Source: Methylocystis bryophila
GTDB lineage: Bacteria > Pseudomonadota > Alphaproteobacteria > Rhizobiales > Beijerinckiaceae
Assembly: GCF_027925445.1 (NCBI RefSeq)
Contig: NZ_AP027149.1
Coordinates: forward strand, 1-64,000
Length of the DNA: 64,000 bases
Direction of reading: 5' to 3'
Position numbers and translations under genes: made by a program. This document shows positions 9,620 through 19,000 of the stretch, in pieces (positions within the stretch are counted from its first letter, which is position 1; every line of letters starts with the position of its first letter). Below the pieces are notes generated by a model. It did not search any database and was not told where the DNA came from. It worked only from the letters and a program-made list of their open reading frames with translations.

Positions 9620-10239
9620 CGGTCGGACAGGACTGTCATGCTCTGATCAACTCGCCCCCGCACGAATTGAAGCGTCGCGATCGCTACTCGTTTTCCGAGA
9701 TGGCGAGCGGTCGCGAGGTCTGATTCCGGCGGCGCCGTATCGGGACCTTCGTCTGTATTCGACTGCGCGCCAGCGCCGAGCCAGAACCCAAGCCTATTCA
9801 GTTCGTTCTCCGATCCGGATGACGAATTGTTGGCGGGCGGCAAGTCAAGGCTGACCCAGTGCATTCCATGCTGGGCGGCAAACAGCGCCATCTGAATGAG
9901 CGTCGACAGCTTGTCTCCTGATCTCGCTCCAGAATTGGTGAAGCCGGCAGCGAGCTTGTCTTTCCAGAGATAGCCTTTCCTCATCACTTCTCTTGAGGTG
10001 GCTTCTTGGAACATTTTGAACCGCCCCGAGGCCGCGCCCATGTAAGTTGGAGCGCCGAATATAATCGCCTGCGCCGCGATGAGGTCGTCCCAGCGTCGCT
10101 CCGCTTCATCGACCGACAACAGCAGGGCGTTCGCGCAGTCGACCTGCTCCACCCCGGCCTCGACGGCCTCCGCGAGGCGGCCGGTGTGACCGTAGCCCGA
10201 ATGATAAACAATCGCGATCTGCGACATGATGGCCCTCAC
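9616..10239 (-). CDS. Flavodoxin family NAD(P)H:quinone reductase-like protein
   Basis: The 207-aa product has a flavodoxin fold: IAIVYHSGYGHTGRLAEAV (FMN phosphate-binding loop), AIIFGAPTYMGAASGRFKMF (second FMN loop) and LAAGFTNSGARSGDKLSTL, as in WrbA-like proteins. It probably reduces quinones with NAD(P)H through FMN in the cytoplasm. GTG 10239 follows AGGAGGAGG by about 6 nt; ATG 10227 is an alternative. It is the first gene of the ECF41 operon, and ECF41 sigma factors usually sit beside such oxidoreductases or CMD proteins, which they control. Confidence 0.9.
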   Translation of the reverse strand: MRAIMSQIAIVYHSGYGHTGRLAEAVEAGVEQVDCANALLLSVDEAERRWDDLIAAQAIIFGAPTYMGAASGRFKMFQEATSREVMRKGYLWKDKLAAGFTNSGARSGDKLSTLIQMALFAAQHGMHWVSLDLPPANNSSSGSENELNRLGFWLGAGAQSNTDEGPDTAPPESDLATARHLGKRVAIATLQFVRGRVDQSMTVLSDR

Positions 10240-10278
10240 GGGAATCCTCCTCCTGGCTGGGATCTGAGCCGCTCATTC

Positions 10279-10305
10279 GACGGCGCCGCTACAATGAATG
10301 TGACA
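10279..10305 (-). promoter_or_regulatory. ECF41-type promoter, TGTCACA-N16-CGTC
   Basis: On the minus strand TGTCACA (10305-10299), exactly 16 nt, and CGTC (10282-10279) match the motif described for ECF41 sigma factors. It lies about 40 nt before the flavodoxin start. A second TGTCACA at 10328-10322 is followed 16 nt later by TGTC, giving a 23-bp direct repeat of the -35 element. Confidence 0.75.
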
Positions 10306-10433
10306 AGGCAGAACGCTTCAATGTGACATCCCGCGCCGAATCTTTTCCGGAAATAGCGATCAAGGCGACGGACAACCGTCAAAGCTGCTGATCGACGAGG
10401 CGCTCGATGCGGAGCCGCCGCCCACAGATGCGT

Positions 10434-10517
10434 TTGCCGATTCAGCGAAAGCGTCCCGCCCTCTATGGTGACGAAGCTCGGCAGCCTGTCAATCTGCGTG
10501 TAACGGACGAGCCACAA
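10434..10517 (-). pseudogene. Relic of an ECF41 sigma factor C-terminus
   Basis: In the minus frame LVRYTQIDRLPSFVTIEGG matches LVRYALIDGLPGFVTIEAG of the intact sigma factor at 8723 almost residue for residue, and the DNA is clearly alike (ACGAAGCTCGGCAGCCTGTC versus ACAAAGCCCGGCAGCCCGTC). Similarity stops on both sides. This is the remains of a duplicated or replaced sigma gene. Confidence 0.75.
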
Positions 10518-10845
10518 GCCGCTTCCGTAGCGGCTCCTGCGTCATAAAGTGATGCGGAGTCTATAGGCTGCATCAGCGCATCCCAACCGGCGCCGTCTTA
10601 AAATCGAGCGCGCCGCGAAACGATCGCCCGATCGCCCGCCGTAACTGTCGCAAATCTGCGACAGTCGGAAGCGCGTCGCTGTTTCGTGATCTGGCGCGCC
10701 GCGCCCATTCGATGAATATCGATATGCGAGCCGCGTCGTATGCGGCCGTTGCCTGAGCGCGCAGCGGATGGCGCATGGCCTCCTCGACGCCGTCCGTCTC
10801 GCATGAAGCGCAAGCAAGAAAACAACTGGCTGCCGAGGGAATGAA
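10518..10845. other. Region upstream of xoxF
   Basis: No gene is supported. The region contains the palindrome at 10644-10665 and a short GCCGCTTCCGTAGCGGC hairpin at about 10518. No clear -35/-10 or -24/-12 pair was identified. Confidence 0.4.
10644..10665. promoter_or_regulatory. Palindromic operator upstream of xoxF, core TGTCGCAAATCTGCGACA
   Basis: Perfect 9-bp arms, ACTGTCGCA and TGCGACAGT, enclose AATC, about 180 bp upstream of xoxF. The 18-bp core matches 17 of 18 bases of the reverse complement of 14854-14871, between the AcoR-like regulator and the aldehyde dehydrogenase. Position and form fit an activator site for a Fis-type helix-turn-helix dimer. Confidence 0.7.
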
Positions 10846-12750
10846 ATGCAGATGACGAAACTTCGACTGTCGACGTCGATCGGCGCGCTCGCGCTCGCGA
10901 CGGGCGTCGCCTTCGCGGACCCCCTGCTCGATATGCAGAAGGACCCGCGACAATGGGTGTCGCCGACCGGCGACTACGCCAATCTCCGGCATTCGGCGTT
11001 GAAGCAGATCACCACGGCGAATGTGCGTCAGCTCGTCGTCGATTGGCAATTCTCCACCGGCGTCTTGCGCGGGCACGAGGGCGCTCCGCTCGTCATTCAC
11101 GATGTGACGATTCCCGCCGTCGTCGACAAGGACGGCAAGATAACGAAAGGAGCCTATGTCACCGACGTGATGTATCTGCACACGCCGTTTCCCAATAATG
11201 TCTTCGCGCTCGATCTGAGAGATCCCGATCACAAGGTGCTCTGGAAATACGCGCCGCAGCAGGACGCTTCGGTCATCGCCGTGATGTGCTGCGACACGGT
11301 CAACCGCGGCCTCGCCTATGGCGACGGCAAGATTTTCCTGGCGCAAGCCGACGCGACTCTCGTCGCGCTCGACGCCGCGACGGGCGCCTCTTCCGGCGAA
11401 GGCAAGGACAAGCCGATCTGGTCCGTCAAGTTTGGCGATCCGTCGAAGGGCGAGACCTCCACCGCCGCGCCGCATGTGTTCAAGGACAAGGTGCTCGTCG
11501 GCAACGCCGGCGGCGAATACGGCGTGCGCGGCCATATCTCCGCCTATGACGTGAGGACAGGCGCGCTGTTGTGGCGCGGCTATTCCACCGGGCCAGACGA
11601 GGACACTTTGATCGATCCCGAAAAGACGACGCATCTCGGCAAGCCGGTCGGCAAAGACTCCGGGATCAACACTTGGAAGGGCGATCAGTGGAAGATCGGC
11701 GGCGGCACGGCATGGGGCTGGTATAGCTACGACCCGGAACTCAATCTCGTTTATTACGGCTCCGGCAATCCTTCGACATGGAATCCCATTCAGCGTCCCG
11801 GCGACAACCGGTGGTCCATGACGCTCTGGGCGCGCGATCTCGACACGGGCAAGGCGAGATGGGTCTATCAGACGACGCCGCACGACCAATGGGACTATGA
11901 CGCCGTCAATGAGCTGCTGCTTGTCGATCAGGAAATCGGCGGACGAAAGCGCAAGACGGCCGTTCACCTCGATCGCAACGGCTTCGGCTACACGCTGGAC
12001 CGAACCAACGGCGAATTGCTCGTCGCCGAGAAATTCGATCCCGCCGTCAATTGGGCGACGAAGATCGATCTCGACAAATCGTCGCAGACCTATGGCCGTC
12101 CGATCCTCGACGCGCGCTTCTCGACCGAGGCGCATGGCGAGGACGAGGCGACGCGCGGCGCCTGTCCGACGACGCTCGGCTCCAAGGACCAGCAGCCGGC
12201 GAGCTATGACCCGAGCACGGAGCTCTTCCTCGTGCCCACGAACCATGTCTGCATGGATTTCGAGCCTTTCCGCGTCAGCTATTCGGCAGGCCAGCCCTAT
12301 GTCGGCGCCTCCGTCGAAATGTTCCCAGCCGATCGCGACAAGGGAGAGACGCACACCGGCAACTTCATCGCCTGGGACGCCAAGACCGGCAAGATCGTCT
12401 GGTCGAACAAGGAGCAGTTCTCCGTCTGGTCGGGCGCGCTCACGACGGATGGCGGCGTGACGTTCTATGGCACGCTCGAGGGCTATCTGAAGGCCGTCGA
12501 CACAAGGACGGGCAAGGAGCTGTTCCGGCGCAAGACGCCTTCCGGCATCATCGGCAATGTGATCACCTACGAGGTCGCCGGCAAGCAATATGTCGCAGTG
12601 CTCTCGGGCGTCGGCGGCTGGGCCGGAATCGGCCTCGCGGCGGGATTGACGAAGAGCACCGACGGTCTCGGCGCCGTGGGCAATTATCGTAGCCTGTCGA
12701 ACTATACGGCGCTCGGCGGCGTGCTGACCGTGTTCACCCTGCCGGAATGA
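10846..12750 (+). CDS. xoxF: XoxF-type lanthanide-dependent PQQ methanol dehydrogenase
   Basis: The 634-aa product starts at ATG 10846 (GAGGG 6 nt upstream) with a signal peptide ending about ATGVAFA-DP. It is an eight-bladed PQQ dehydrogenase: vicinal disulfide MCCDTVNRG, metal ligands in GNAGGEYGVRG (Glu) and YGSGNPSTWN (Asn), and PHDQWDYDAVNE, in which the second Asp two residues after the catalytic Asp is the XoxF signature for lanthanide binding; MxaF has Ala there. It oxidises methanol to formaldehyde (or formate) in the periplasm and passes electrons to a cytochrome c. No xoxG or xoxJ follows it. It is convergent with an aldehyde dehydrogenase that shares its putative operator. Confidence 0.93.
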   Translation: MQMTKLRLSTSIGALALATGVAFADPLLDMQKDPRQWVSPTGDYANLRHSALKQITTANVRQLVVDWQFSTGVLRGHEGAPLVIHDVTIPAVVDKDGKITKGAYVTDVMYLHTPFPNNVFALDLRDPDHKVLWKYAPQQDASVIAVMCCDTVNRGLAYGDGKIFLAQADATLVALDAATGASSGEGKDKPIWSVKFGDPSKGETSTAAPHVFKDKVLVGNAGGEYGVRGHISAYDVRTGALLWRGYSTGPDEDTLIDPEKTTHLGKPVGKDSGINTWKGDQWKIGGGTAWGWYSYDPELNLVYYGSGNPSTWNPIQRPGDNRWSMTLWARDLDTGKARWVYQTTPHDQWDYDAVNELLLVDQEIGGRKRKTAVHLDRNGFGYTLDRTNGELLVAEKFDPAVNWATKIDLDKSSQTYGRPILDARFSTEAHGEDEATRGACPTTLGSKDQQPASYDPSTELFLVPTNHVCMDFEPFRVSYSAGQPYVGASVEMFPADRDKGETHTGNFIAWDAKTGKIVWSNKEQFSVWSGALTTDGGVTFYGTLEGYLKAVDTRTGKELFRRKTPSGIIGNVITYEVAGKQYVAVLSGVGGWAGIGLAAGLTKSTDGLGAVGNYRSLSNYTALGGVLTVFTLPE

Positions 12751-12759
12751 GCGATGCCC

Positions 12760-12787
12760 GCGGCGCGCCGTCTGCATGGCGCGCCGC
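12760..12787 (+). terminator. Hairpin downstream of xoxF
   Basis: GCGGCGCGCC (12760-12769) and GGCGCGCCGC (12778-12787) form a perfect 10-bp stem with an 8-nt loop, 10 nt after the xoxF stop. There is no T-run. Confidence 0.55.
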
Positions 12788-13186
12788 CTGCGGCGACGAT
12801 GGCGGCCGCTCCTCCCCGGATACAGGAGGGACGCCGCGCGATGAAGAGGCGCAAGCGAACGAGCGCCGTTACCCGAGACGTCGCTTCTTTCTCGCGACGC
12901 CGCGACGAGCGTAGCGCGGCGAGCGCGCAGCGTCGCCGATCCCGGAAAAGACTATAGAAAAAGGCTTGCTGTCCGTCGCACCCGAGAGCGAGCGGTCGCC
13001 GGGCGTGGCGGCGTTTCATCGCTCGCAGCTCCGTGCCAGCTGCGCAGCGGCTTCGACGGCGGCTGGATAAGTTAAGGTCGCGAGCATGCGCCGAACGAGA
13101 CCGTCGTCGGCGCTCTGAGCGGCGCATCCGAAAGGCAAGCTGCAGGCTCGGCCCGAAGGGCCCGAGGAGCGGTGATGCAAAGGGAG
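12788..13186. other. Non-coding stretch between xoxF and aldehyde dehydrogenase
   Basis: About 400 GC-rich bases between two convergent genes. ORFs in all frames lack ribosome binding sites and motifs. I see only the flanking hairpins. Confidence 0.4.
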
Positions 13187-13219
13187 CGGGGCGACCGAAG
13201 GGAGGGAACGGTCGCCCCG
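13187..13219 (-). terminator. Hairpin downstream of the aldehyde dehydrogenase
   Basis: CGGGGCGACCG (13187-13197) pairs perfectly with CGGTCGCCCCG (13209-13219) across an 11-nt loop, 9 nt after the stop of the minus-strand gene. The stem is strong but lacks a U-tract. Confidence 0.65.
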
Positions 13220-13228
13220 GCCGGACTC

Positions 13229-14746
13229 TCAGAACAATCCGAGCTTGTCCGGGCTGTAGCTGACCAGGAGATTTTTCGTCTGCTGATAATGGTCCAACAT
13301 CATGCGATGGTTTTCCCGGCCGACGCCGGATTGCTTGTAGCCGCCGAACGCGGCATGGGCCGGGTAGGCGTGATAGCAATTGGTCCAGACGCGCCCCGCC
13401 TGAATAGCGCGGCCCATGCGATAGGCGCGGTTGATGTCGCGTGTCCACACGCCGGCGCCAAGACCGAAGACCGTATCATTGGCGATCGCCGCCGCCTCCT
13501 CGTCCGTGTCAAACACCGTCACCGACAGGACCGGCCCGAAGATCTCCTCCTGGAACACGCGCATCTTGTTATTGCCGAGGAGCACGGTGGGCCTGACATA
13601 ATAGCCGCCGGAGAGATCGGCGCCGAGATCAGCGCGCCCGCCGCCGATCAAGATCTCGGCGCCCTCCTTCCGACCGATGTCGATATAGGCCAGGATCTTC
13701 TCCATCTGCTCGCGCGAGGCCTGGGCGCCGACCATCGTCCGCTTGTCGAGCGGATCGCCCTGCACGATTGCGCCGACACGCTTCAGCGCGCGCTCCATAA
13801 AGCGGTCGTAGATGCTCCTGTGCACCAGGGCGCGGCTCGGGCAAGTGCAGACTTCCCCTTGATTGAGCGCGAACATGGCGAAGCCCTCGAGCGCCTTGTC
13901 GAGGAAAGCGTCGTCGTCGGCCATCACGTCAGCGAAGAAGATATTGGGTGATTTGCCGCCAAGCTCCAAGGTCGCCGGGATCAGATTGCGTGCAGCATAT
14001 TCGCCGATGAGGCGTCCCGTGCCCGTGTCGCCGGTGAAAGCGATCTTGGCGATGCGCGACGAGGAGGCGAGCGGCTTCCCGGCCTCGAGGCCGAAGCCGT
14101 TGACGATGTTGACGACGCCCGGCGGCAACAGGTCGCCGACGAGCTCAGCCCAGACGAGAATGGAGGCCGGCGTAGGCTCGGCGGGTTTCAGCACCACACA
14201 ATTGCCGGCGGCGAGCGCGGGCGCGAGCTTCCAGGCCGCCATCAGCAGCGGGAAATTCCACGGAATTATCTGACCGACGACGCCGAGCGGCTCGTGAAAG
14301 TGATAGGCGACCGTATCATGGTCGAGCTCCGATACGCCGCCTTCCTGCGCACGGATCACCGAGGCGAAATAGCGGAAGTGATCGATCGCGAGCGGGATGT
14401 CGGCGGCTGTCGTCTCGCGGATCGGCTTGCCATTGTCCCAGCTCTCCGCTTCGGCGAGCGCGGCGAGGTTTTGCTCCATGCGATCGGCGACGGCGTTGAG
14501 CAGGCGCGAGCGCGCGGCCACGCTGGTTCGACCCCAGGCTTCCTTAGCGGCATGAGCGGCGTCGAGCGCGAGCTCTATGTCGATTTCATCCGAGCGCGGA
14601 ACCTCGCAGAGCATCCGCCCATTGACCGGCGTCACATTCTCGAAGTAGCGGCCAGCGCGCGGCGCCAGCCACTCGCCGCCAATGAAATTTTCGTAGCACG
14701 CCTTGAACTTTGGACTTGAGCAACGGACGAATTCAGGCCTCGTCAT
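13229..14746 (-). CDS. NAD-dependent aldehyde dehydrogenase (AcoD/ExaC type)
   Basis: The 505-aa product is a full-length aldehyde dehydrogenase: IIPWNFPLLMAAWKLAPALAAGN (Rossmann and catalytic Asn), LELGGKSPN (general base Glu) and NQGEVCTCPSR (catalytic Cys). The best matches in memory are AcoD/ExaC acetaldehyde dehydrogenases (NYHAYPAHAAFGGYKQSG..GRE-type C-terminus), which oxidise short aldehydes to acids with NAD in the cytoplasm. It lies 198 nt downstream of an AcoR-like regulator, with a palindrome between, and could detoxify aldehydes made by the neighbouring XoxF; that link is inference supported by the shared palindrome. Confidence 0.92.
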   Translation of the reverse strand: MTRPEFVRCSSPKFKACYENFIGGEWLAPRAGRYFENVTPVNGRMLCEVPRSDEIDIELALDAAHAAKEAWGRTSVAARSRLLNAVADRMEQNLAALAEAESWDNGKPIRETTAADIPLAIDHFRYFASVIRAQEGGVSELDHDTVAYHFHEPLGVVGQIIPWNFPLLMAAWKLAPALAAGNCVVLKPAEPTPASILVWAELVGDLLPPGVVNIVNGFGLEAGKPLASSSRIAKIAFTGDTGTGRLIGEYAARNLIPATLELGGKSPNIFFADVMADDDAFLDKALEGFAMFALNQGEVCTCPSRALVHRSIYDRFMERALKRVGAIVQGDPLDKRTMVGAQASREQMEKILAYIDIGRKEGAEILIGGGRADLGADLSGGYYVRPTVLLGNNKMRVFQEEIFGPVLSVTVFDTDEEAAAIANDTVFGLGAGVWTRDINRAYRMGRAIQAGRVWTNCYHAYPAHAAFGGYKQSGVGRENHRMMLDHYQQTKNLLVSYSPDKLGLF

Positions 14747-14851
14747 GACGTTTTTCCCCTCAGTATTTTGGAACGCACCTTTGCGGTGTCAGGGAAAACA
14801 TCCGCTCGCGCGGCCGGCTGCGCTAGAGGCGAAAACGAGAAAGGGAAGCGA

Positions 14852-14873
14852 GGTGTCTCAGATTTGCGACACC
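14852..14873. promoter_or_regulatory. Palindromic operator upstream of the aldehyde dehydrogenase
   Basis: GGTGTC and GACACC flank TCAGATTTGC; the core TGTCTCAGATTTGCGACA is one base different from the inverse of the xoxF-upstream palindrome. It lies about 106 bp before the aldehyde dehydrogenase start, where an activator would bind. No convincing -24/-12 element was found. Confidence 0.7.
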
Positions 14874-14944
14874 GCGGCGGATTTTCAGAGGACGTCCGCA
14901 AAAGTCGACAGATCTTTGCGATCGGATTTCGCTACACGGTCGCG

Positions 14945-15913
14945 CTAATGTCCCTGCGATAATCCGAGCCGGCTGAGCTTACGATGCAGGGTGGCGCGGC
15001 TGACGCCAAGGAGGCGCGCCGCGGCCGTCACATTGCCGTTGGCGCGTGCGAGCGCGCGGCGAATCGGGCCGCGCTCCGCGTCTTCGAGCTCGGCCTGCTC
15101 GTTGCCGCCGGCCAAGAGAGCGGCCGTGCGAAGCGGCTCCGCGAGACGCGCGCCGGTGACGCCGAGGTCGAGCCGAGCCGACCGCGTCGCGCCGATGACG
15201 AGATCGTCACGATCGACGGCGATCAGCGAGACGGCGCGATGATCCGCATGAGGCGAGAGCAGAATGCGCGCCCCGGCGAACGCGCGGCGGAAGTTTAGCG
15301 CCTCGATCGTTCGCGAAGCGTCGATGACGGCGAGCGAAAGCAGATTGGTGAGGCCTTCGGCGAGCGTCTCACGGCAAGAGGACACATCGAGCACCGCCGC
15401 GAGCTGGCCAAGATGATCGAAGATGGGCGCGGCCGTGCAGCTCAGCTCGGTGTGGCGCGTGTGGAAATGCTGGTCTCTGTGGATTGTCAGCGCGCGCTCC
15501 TCGACGACGCAAGCGCCGATAGCGTTGGTTCCCTGATGCGCCTCGCTCCAGAGCGCGCCCGGCCTCAATCCCAACGCGTCGAAAATCGGCGCCTCCGAGG
15601 CCGCGCCGCGCCGCTCCAGCGGCACCCCATGAACATCGGCGAGAAGGACGCAGCAGCCGAAATCTGCGATCGCGGCAGCGAGCCGCTCGATCACGCCCTG
15701 CCCGACGCGAGCCAGCGGCTCCAGCGGCTCGCGGGCCTCTCGCAATTGCGCCGCGGTCAGAATGTCCGGCGGGCGGGCCGCTTCCGGGTCGAGGCCATGG
15801 AGCACGACGCATCGTCGCCAGGATGCGGCGACCGAGGAGCGCGCGGGCGCATCGACGTCCCCGACCACGGATCGCACGTGATCTGTGTGGGGATTGGCAA
15901 TCCCTTTGCTCAT
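14945..15913 (-). CDS. AcoR-like GAF/Fis-HTH transcriptional regulator lacking the AAA+ domain
   Basis: The 322-aa product has an AcoR-type N-terminus (SSVAASWRRCVVLHGLDPE), a GAF sensor (WSEAHQGTNAIGACVVEERALTIHRDQHF...CTAAPIFDHLGQLAAVLDVSS) and a C-terminal Fis helix-turn-helix (IRRALARANGNVTAAARLLGVSRATLHRKL). Full AcoR proteins are about 650 aa, with a sigma-54-contacting AAA+ domain between these parts; Walker A and GAFTGA are absent here. It must therefore act without sigma-54 remodelling. It precedes the aldehyde dehydrogenase and is the natural candidate to bind both palindromes. The ATG at 15913 has AGGGA about 6 nt upstream. Confidence 0.9.
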   Translation of the reverse strand: MSKGIANPHTDHVRSVVGDVDAPARSSVAASWRRCVVLHGLDPEAARPPDILTAAQLREAREPLEPLARVGQGVIERLAAAIADFGCCVLLADVHGVPLERRGAASEAPIFDALGLRPGALWSEAHQGTNAIGACVVEERALTIHRDQHFHTRHTELSCTAAPIFDHLGQLAAVLDVSSCRETLAEGLTNLLSLAVIDASRTIEALNFRRAFAGARILLSPHADHRAVSLIAVDRDDLVIGATRSARLDLGVTGARLAEPLRTAALLAGGNEQAELEDAERGPIRRALARANGNVTAAARLLGVSRATLHRKLSRLGLSQGH

Positions 15914-16075
15914 GCGGAAGTCCCTCGCATAGGACGAATATAGTTGGAAAGCGCTCTCCGCGCACGCGTCTCCCGAAGCGCTCCTATCCTCAACTCTGGA
16001 CGGAGATCTCGCGACCGAGTTCGTTGGAACGCGACGCGGCGCTGGCGCCCCCTTCGAGCGGCTTTGTCGCGGCGC

Positions 16076-19000
16076 TCAAAATCCCCAGCGGAATCCGGCG
16101 CGACCGAAATAGGTCTGGCCGCGGTCGGAGAACTCGCCGTCGAATTTCGCAAAGAGCGTCGTATCGGCCGGCATGCGCAGCTCGGGTCCGAGCGAGACGA
16201 CCGCCGCGTTGCGGCCCGGCCTGGCGCCTTCGACGCCAAAGCCCGTCCCCGGCAGGATCGCGAAGGCCGCGGCGAGCGTCGGGTCGCTCACCCAGTCATG
16301 CGCATAGGCGGCGCGCCCGCGCAGCCCCAGAACGGCCGGTCCGTAAACGCCGATCGCCTGGTAGAAGCGCGCGCCGATCTCCGCGCGCGCGTCGGTGAAG
16401 GAGCGGCCCAGATAGGAGAGCGCGAAGCCCGAGGCCATCGGGTCGTTCTCGCTATAGCCGGGCATCTCGAAAACCTGCTCCTGCGCCGCGACATAGGGCG
16501 AGACGCCGAAGAGCGCGACATTCTGCAGGCCCGCCTCGATCCGCCCGGCGTAGTTCTGCGACTGGAAGCGCGCCGTCAGCCCATAGCCCGAGGCGTTGCG
16601 CGACGTGTCCATCCAATGATTGCCGAAGGCGAAGGCGGAAGCCACATAGGCGGAGCCGAAGCGCATCAAGCCATAGAGGCTCGCCTGCATGAAGTCGTCA
16701 TGGCCGCCGCCGAGCCCCTGGGCCAAGCCCCAATCGGCGCCGCCGCCCGAAAGCGCTAGGCCCAGCGTCACGCCGGGGAGCGGCCGATACTCGATGCCCG
16801 AGGCGAGGCCGAACAGGCTTCCCGTCAGCGCATGCGTGCCGGCGCCGGTCGGATCGGCGGAGAGAGTGGAATAGCCGCCGAAGGAATTCGCCCAGACTCC
16901 CCAAACGGGCCGCGGGATGAGAATCGGGCGCGGCGCGGCGGACTTTCCCACATCCGGCATGACCAGCGCGATGGCTTTCGGCGCGGCGACGGGCGCATCC
17001 TCGGCATAGCTCATCGGCCGGACGGACGAGGCCCCGCTGTCGCCGTCTGCGATCGCGGCGTCGAAGATCAGATCGAAGAATTGGTTCGTCGCGCCAAAGC
17101 TCGTCTGCTGGGTCGCGGTGGAGGCTTCGCCGGTGAGCGTCGCGAGCGTGGAGGAAAGCGTCGAGGCGTTGAGATTGAAGAGGTTGACGAAATTGGGCGG
17201 CAGCGCGCCGCCAGCGTTAAAATAGAGGTTCAGCGCATTGGCGACATGCTGCTGATTGCCCGGCAAGCCGAAAGGCGCGCCACCGTTCAAGGCTCCGAGG
17301 TTGGCCGTGAGATTGAGGTAGACGTCATTGCTGTCGTAGCTCAACGACTCGTGGAAGCCCGAGGGCACGCTCGTCGAGACGAGACCCGCGAATTGATTGG
17401 CGCCGCCGATCCCGCCGCCCGTCGCGCTCAGGATCGTATATCGCTTCTCGAGATAGCTTCCGGGCGCATAGCCCGCGCCCACTGTGGCGCCGGCGAGCGA
17501 GGCGCTCCCCTGAACATGGGCGGCGGTCGAGGTCATCGCATTGAGCGTGACGAGATAGCTCGAGCCGGCGTTGAAGGACAGATTGCCGCCGACGGTCATG
17601 GAGCCGCCGGGAGTTCCCGCGGCTGGGGCGAAGACGCCGCCGCCGTTGATCGTCAGCGCGCCGACGCTTCCCGTTCCCGCCAGCGCCGCGCCAGCGTTGA
17701 CGGTCGTCAGCGAAGAGGAGGCGATCGAGCCGTCGACGACCAGCGCGCCGCCGTTCACTGAAGTCGGGCCCGTGTAGCTGCTGTTCCCGGTGAGGATCAC
17801 CATGCCGCCGCCGACGCTGTCTTTGATGGTGAGCTGGCCGTTCGTCGCGTCGCCATTGCCGATGGCGCCGGAATAGATGAACCTATTGCCATTGGCGTCG
17901 ATCGTTCCGCCCGAAGCGTTGAGGGCGCCGGCGTTGGCGATCGTGAAATTGCCGTCGGCCTGCAAAATGCCGCCGTCGAAGGTGAGCGGTCCGGTTCCGA
18001 GCGCCGACGACGAGCCAACCTGCAGCGTCGTCGGCGTCGAGGGCGTGGCGTTGGCGGTCAGGCAGACCGAGTCGCGCGCGGCGCCGCAGATCGTCGTGCC
18101 GCCCGTATAGCTGTTGGCGCCCGAGAGAATGAGCGTGCCCCCGCCGTCGGCGACGATGTCGCCCGCGCCGCCGATCGCGCCCGAGATTGTATTGGTGCTT
18201 CCAGTCGCGACGACGAACGCCGGATCGCCGGTGAGCGTAATGGCGTTCGCGATATTCAACCCGTTGCCGTTGAACAGGAGCGTCGTCACGTCGCTCGCCG
18301 CCTTTCCGAGCGAAAGCGCGCCGGAACCGAGCGCGCCGCTGTTCGAAACGCCGATCGTGGTCGGCGCGGCGGTGGTTCCGCCAGAGAGCGTCACACCGCC
18401 GGTGAAACTATTGGCGGCGGTCAGGATGAGCGTTCCCGAACCGAACTGCGACAGGGCGCCAGCTCCGCTGATGACGCCGCCGAAGGTCACGCTGTCGCTG
18501 CGGTAGAAGGCCAGCGTCCCATTGTTCGTCACATTGCCGGCAATCGAGCCCGTGGTTCCGCCATCGCCAATCTGCAGGGTTCCCGAGGAGATCGTCGTGC
18601 CGCCCGTATAGCTGTTGGCGGCGGTCAGAATGAGCGTTCCCGAGCCGAGCTGCGAGAGGGCGCCGGCTCCGCTGATGACGCCGCCAAAGGTCACGCTGTC
18701 GCTGCGGTGGAAGGCCAGCGTGCCATTGTTCGTCACGTCGCCGGCAATCGAGCCCGTGGTTCCGCCATTGCCGATCTGCAGGATTCCCGAGGAGATCGTC
18801 GTGCCGCCCGTATAACTGTTGGCGCCGGTCAGGGTGAACGCGCCGGTCCCGGTCTTGACGAGCCCGCCGGCGCCCGAAATCGCGCCGGAGAAGAGGCTGC
18901 TTGTCCCATCGCCGCCAGTCGTCAAGGTGGCGGCCCCGAGAGTGACGGCGCCGGGGCCAGAAAGAGAGCCGATGGTCTGGTTGAAGCCGTTGAGATCGAG

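Noticed and set aside
14770..14820. Possible sigma-54 promoter before the aldehyde dehydrogenase
   Set aside because: TGACAC and GTGCG can be picked out, but the spacing does not fit GG-N10-GC, and the adjacent AcoR-like protein lacks the AAA+ domain needed for sigma-54.
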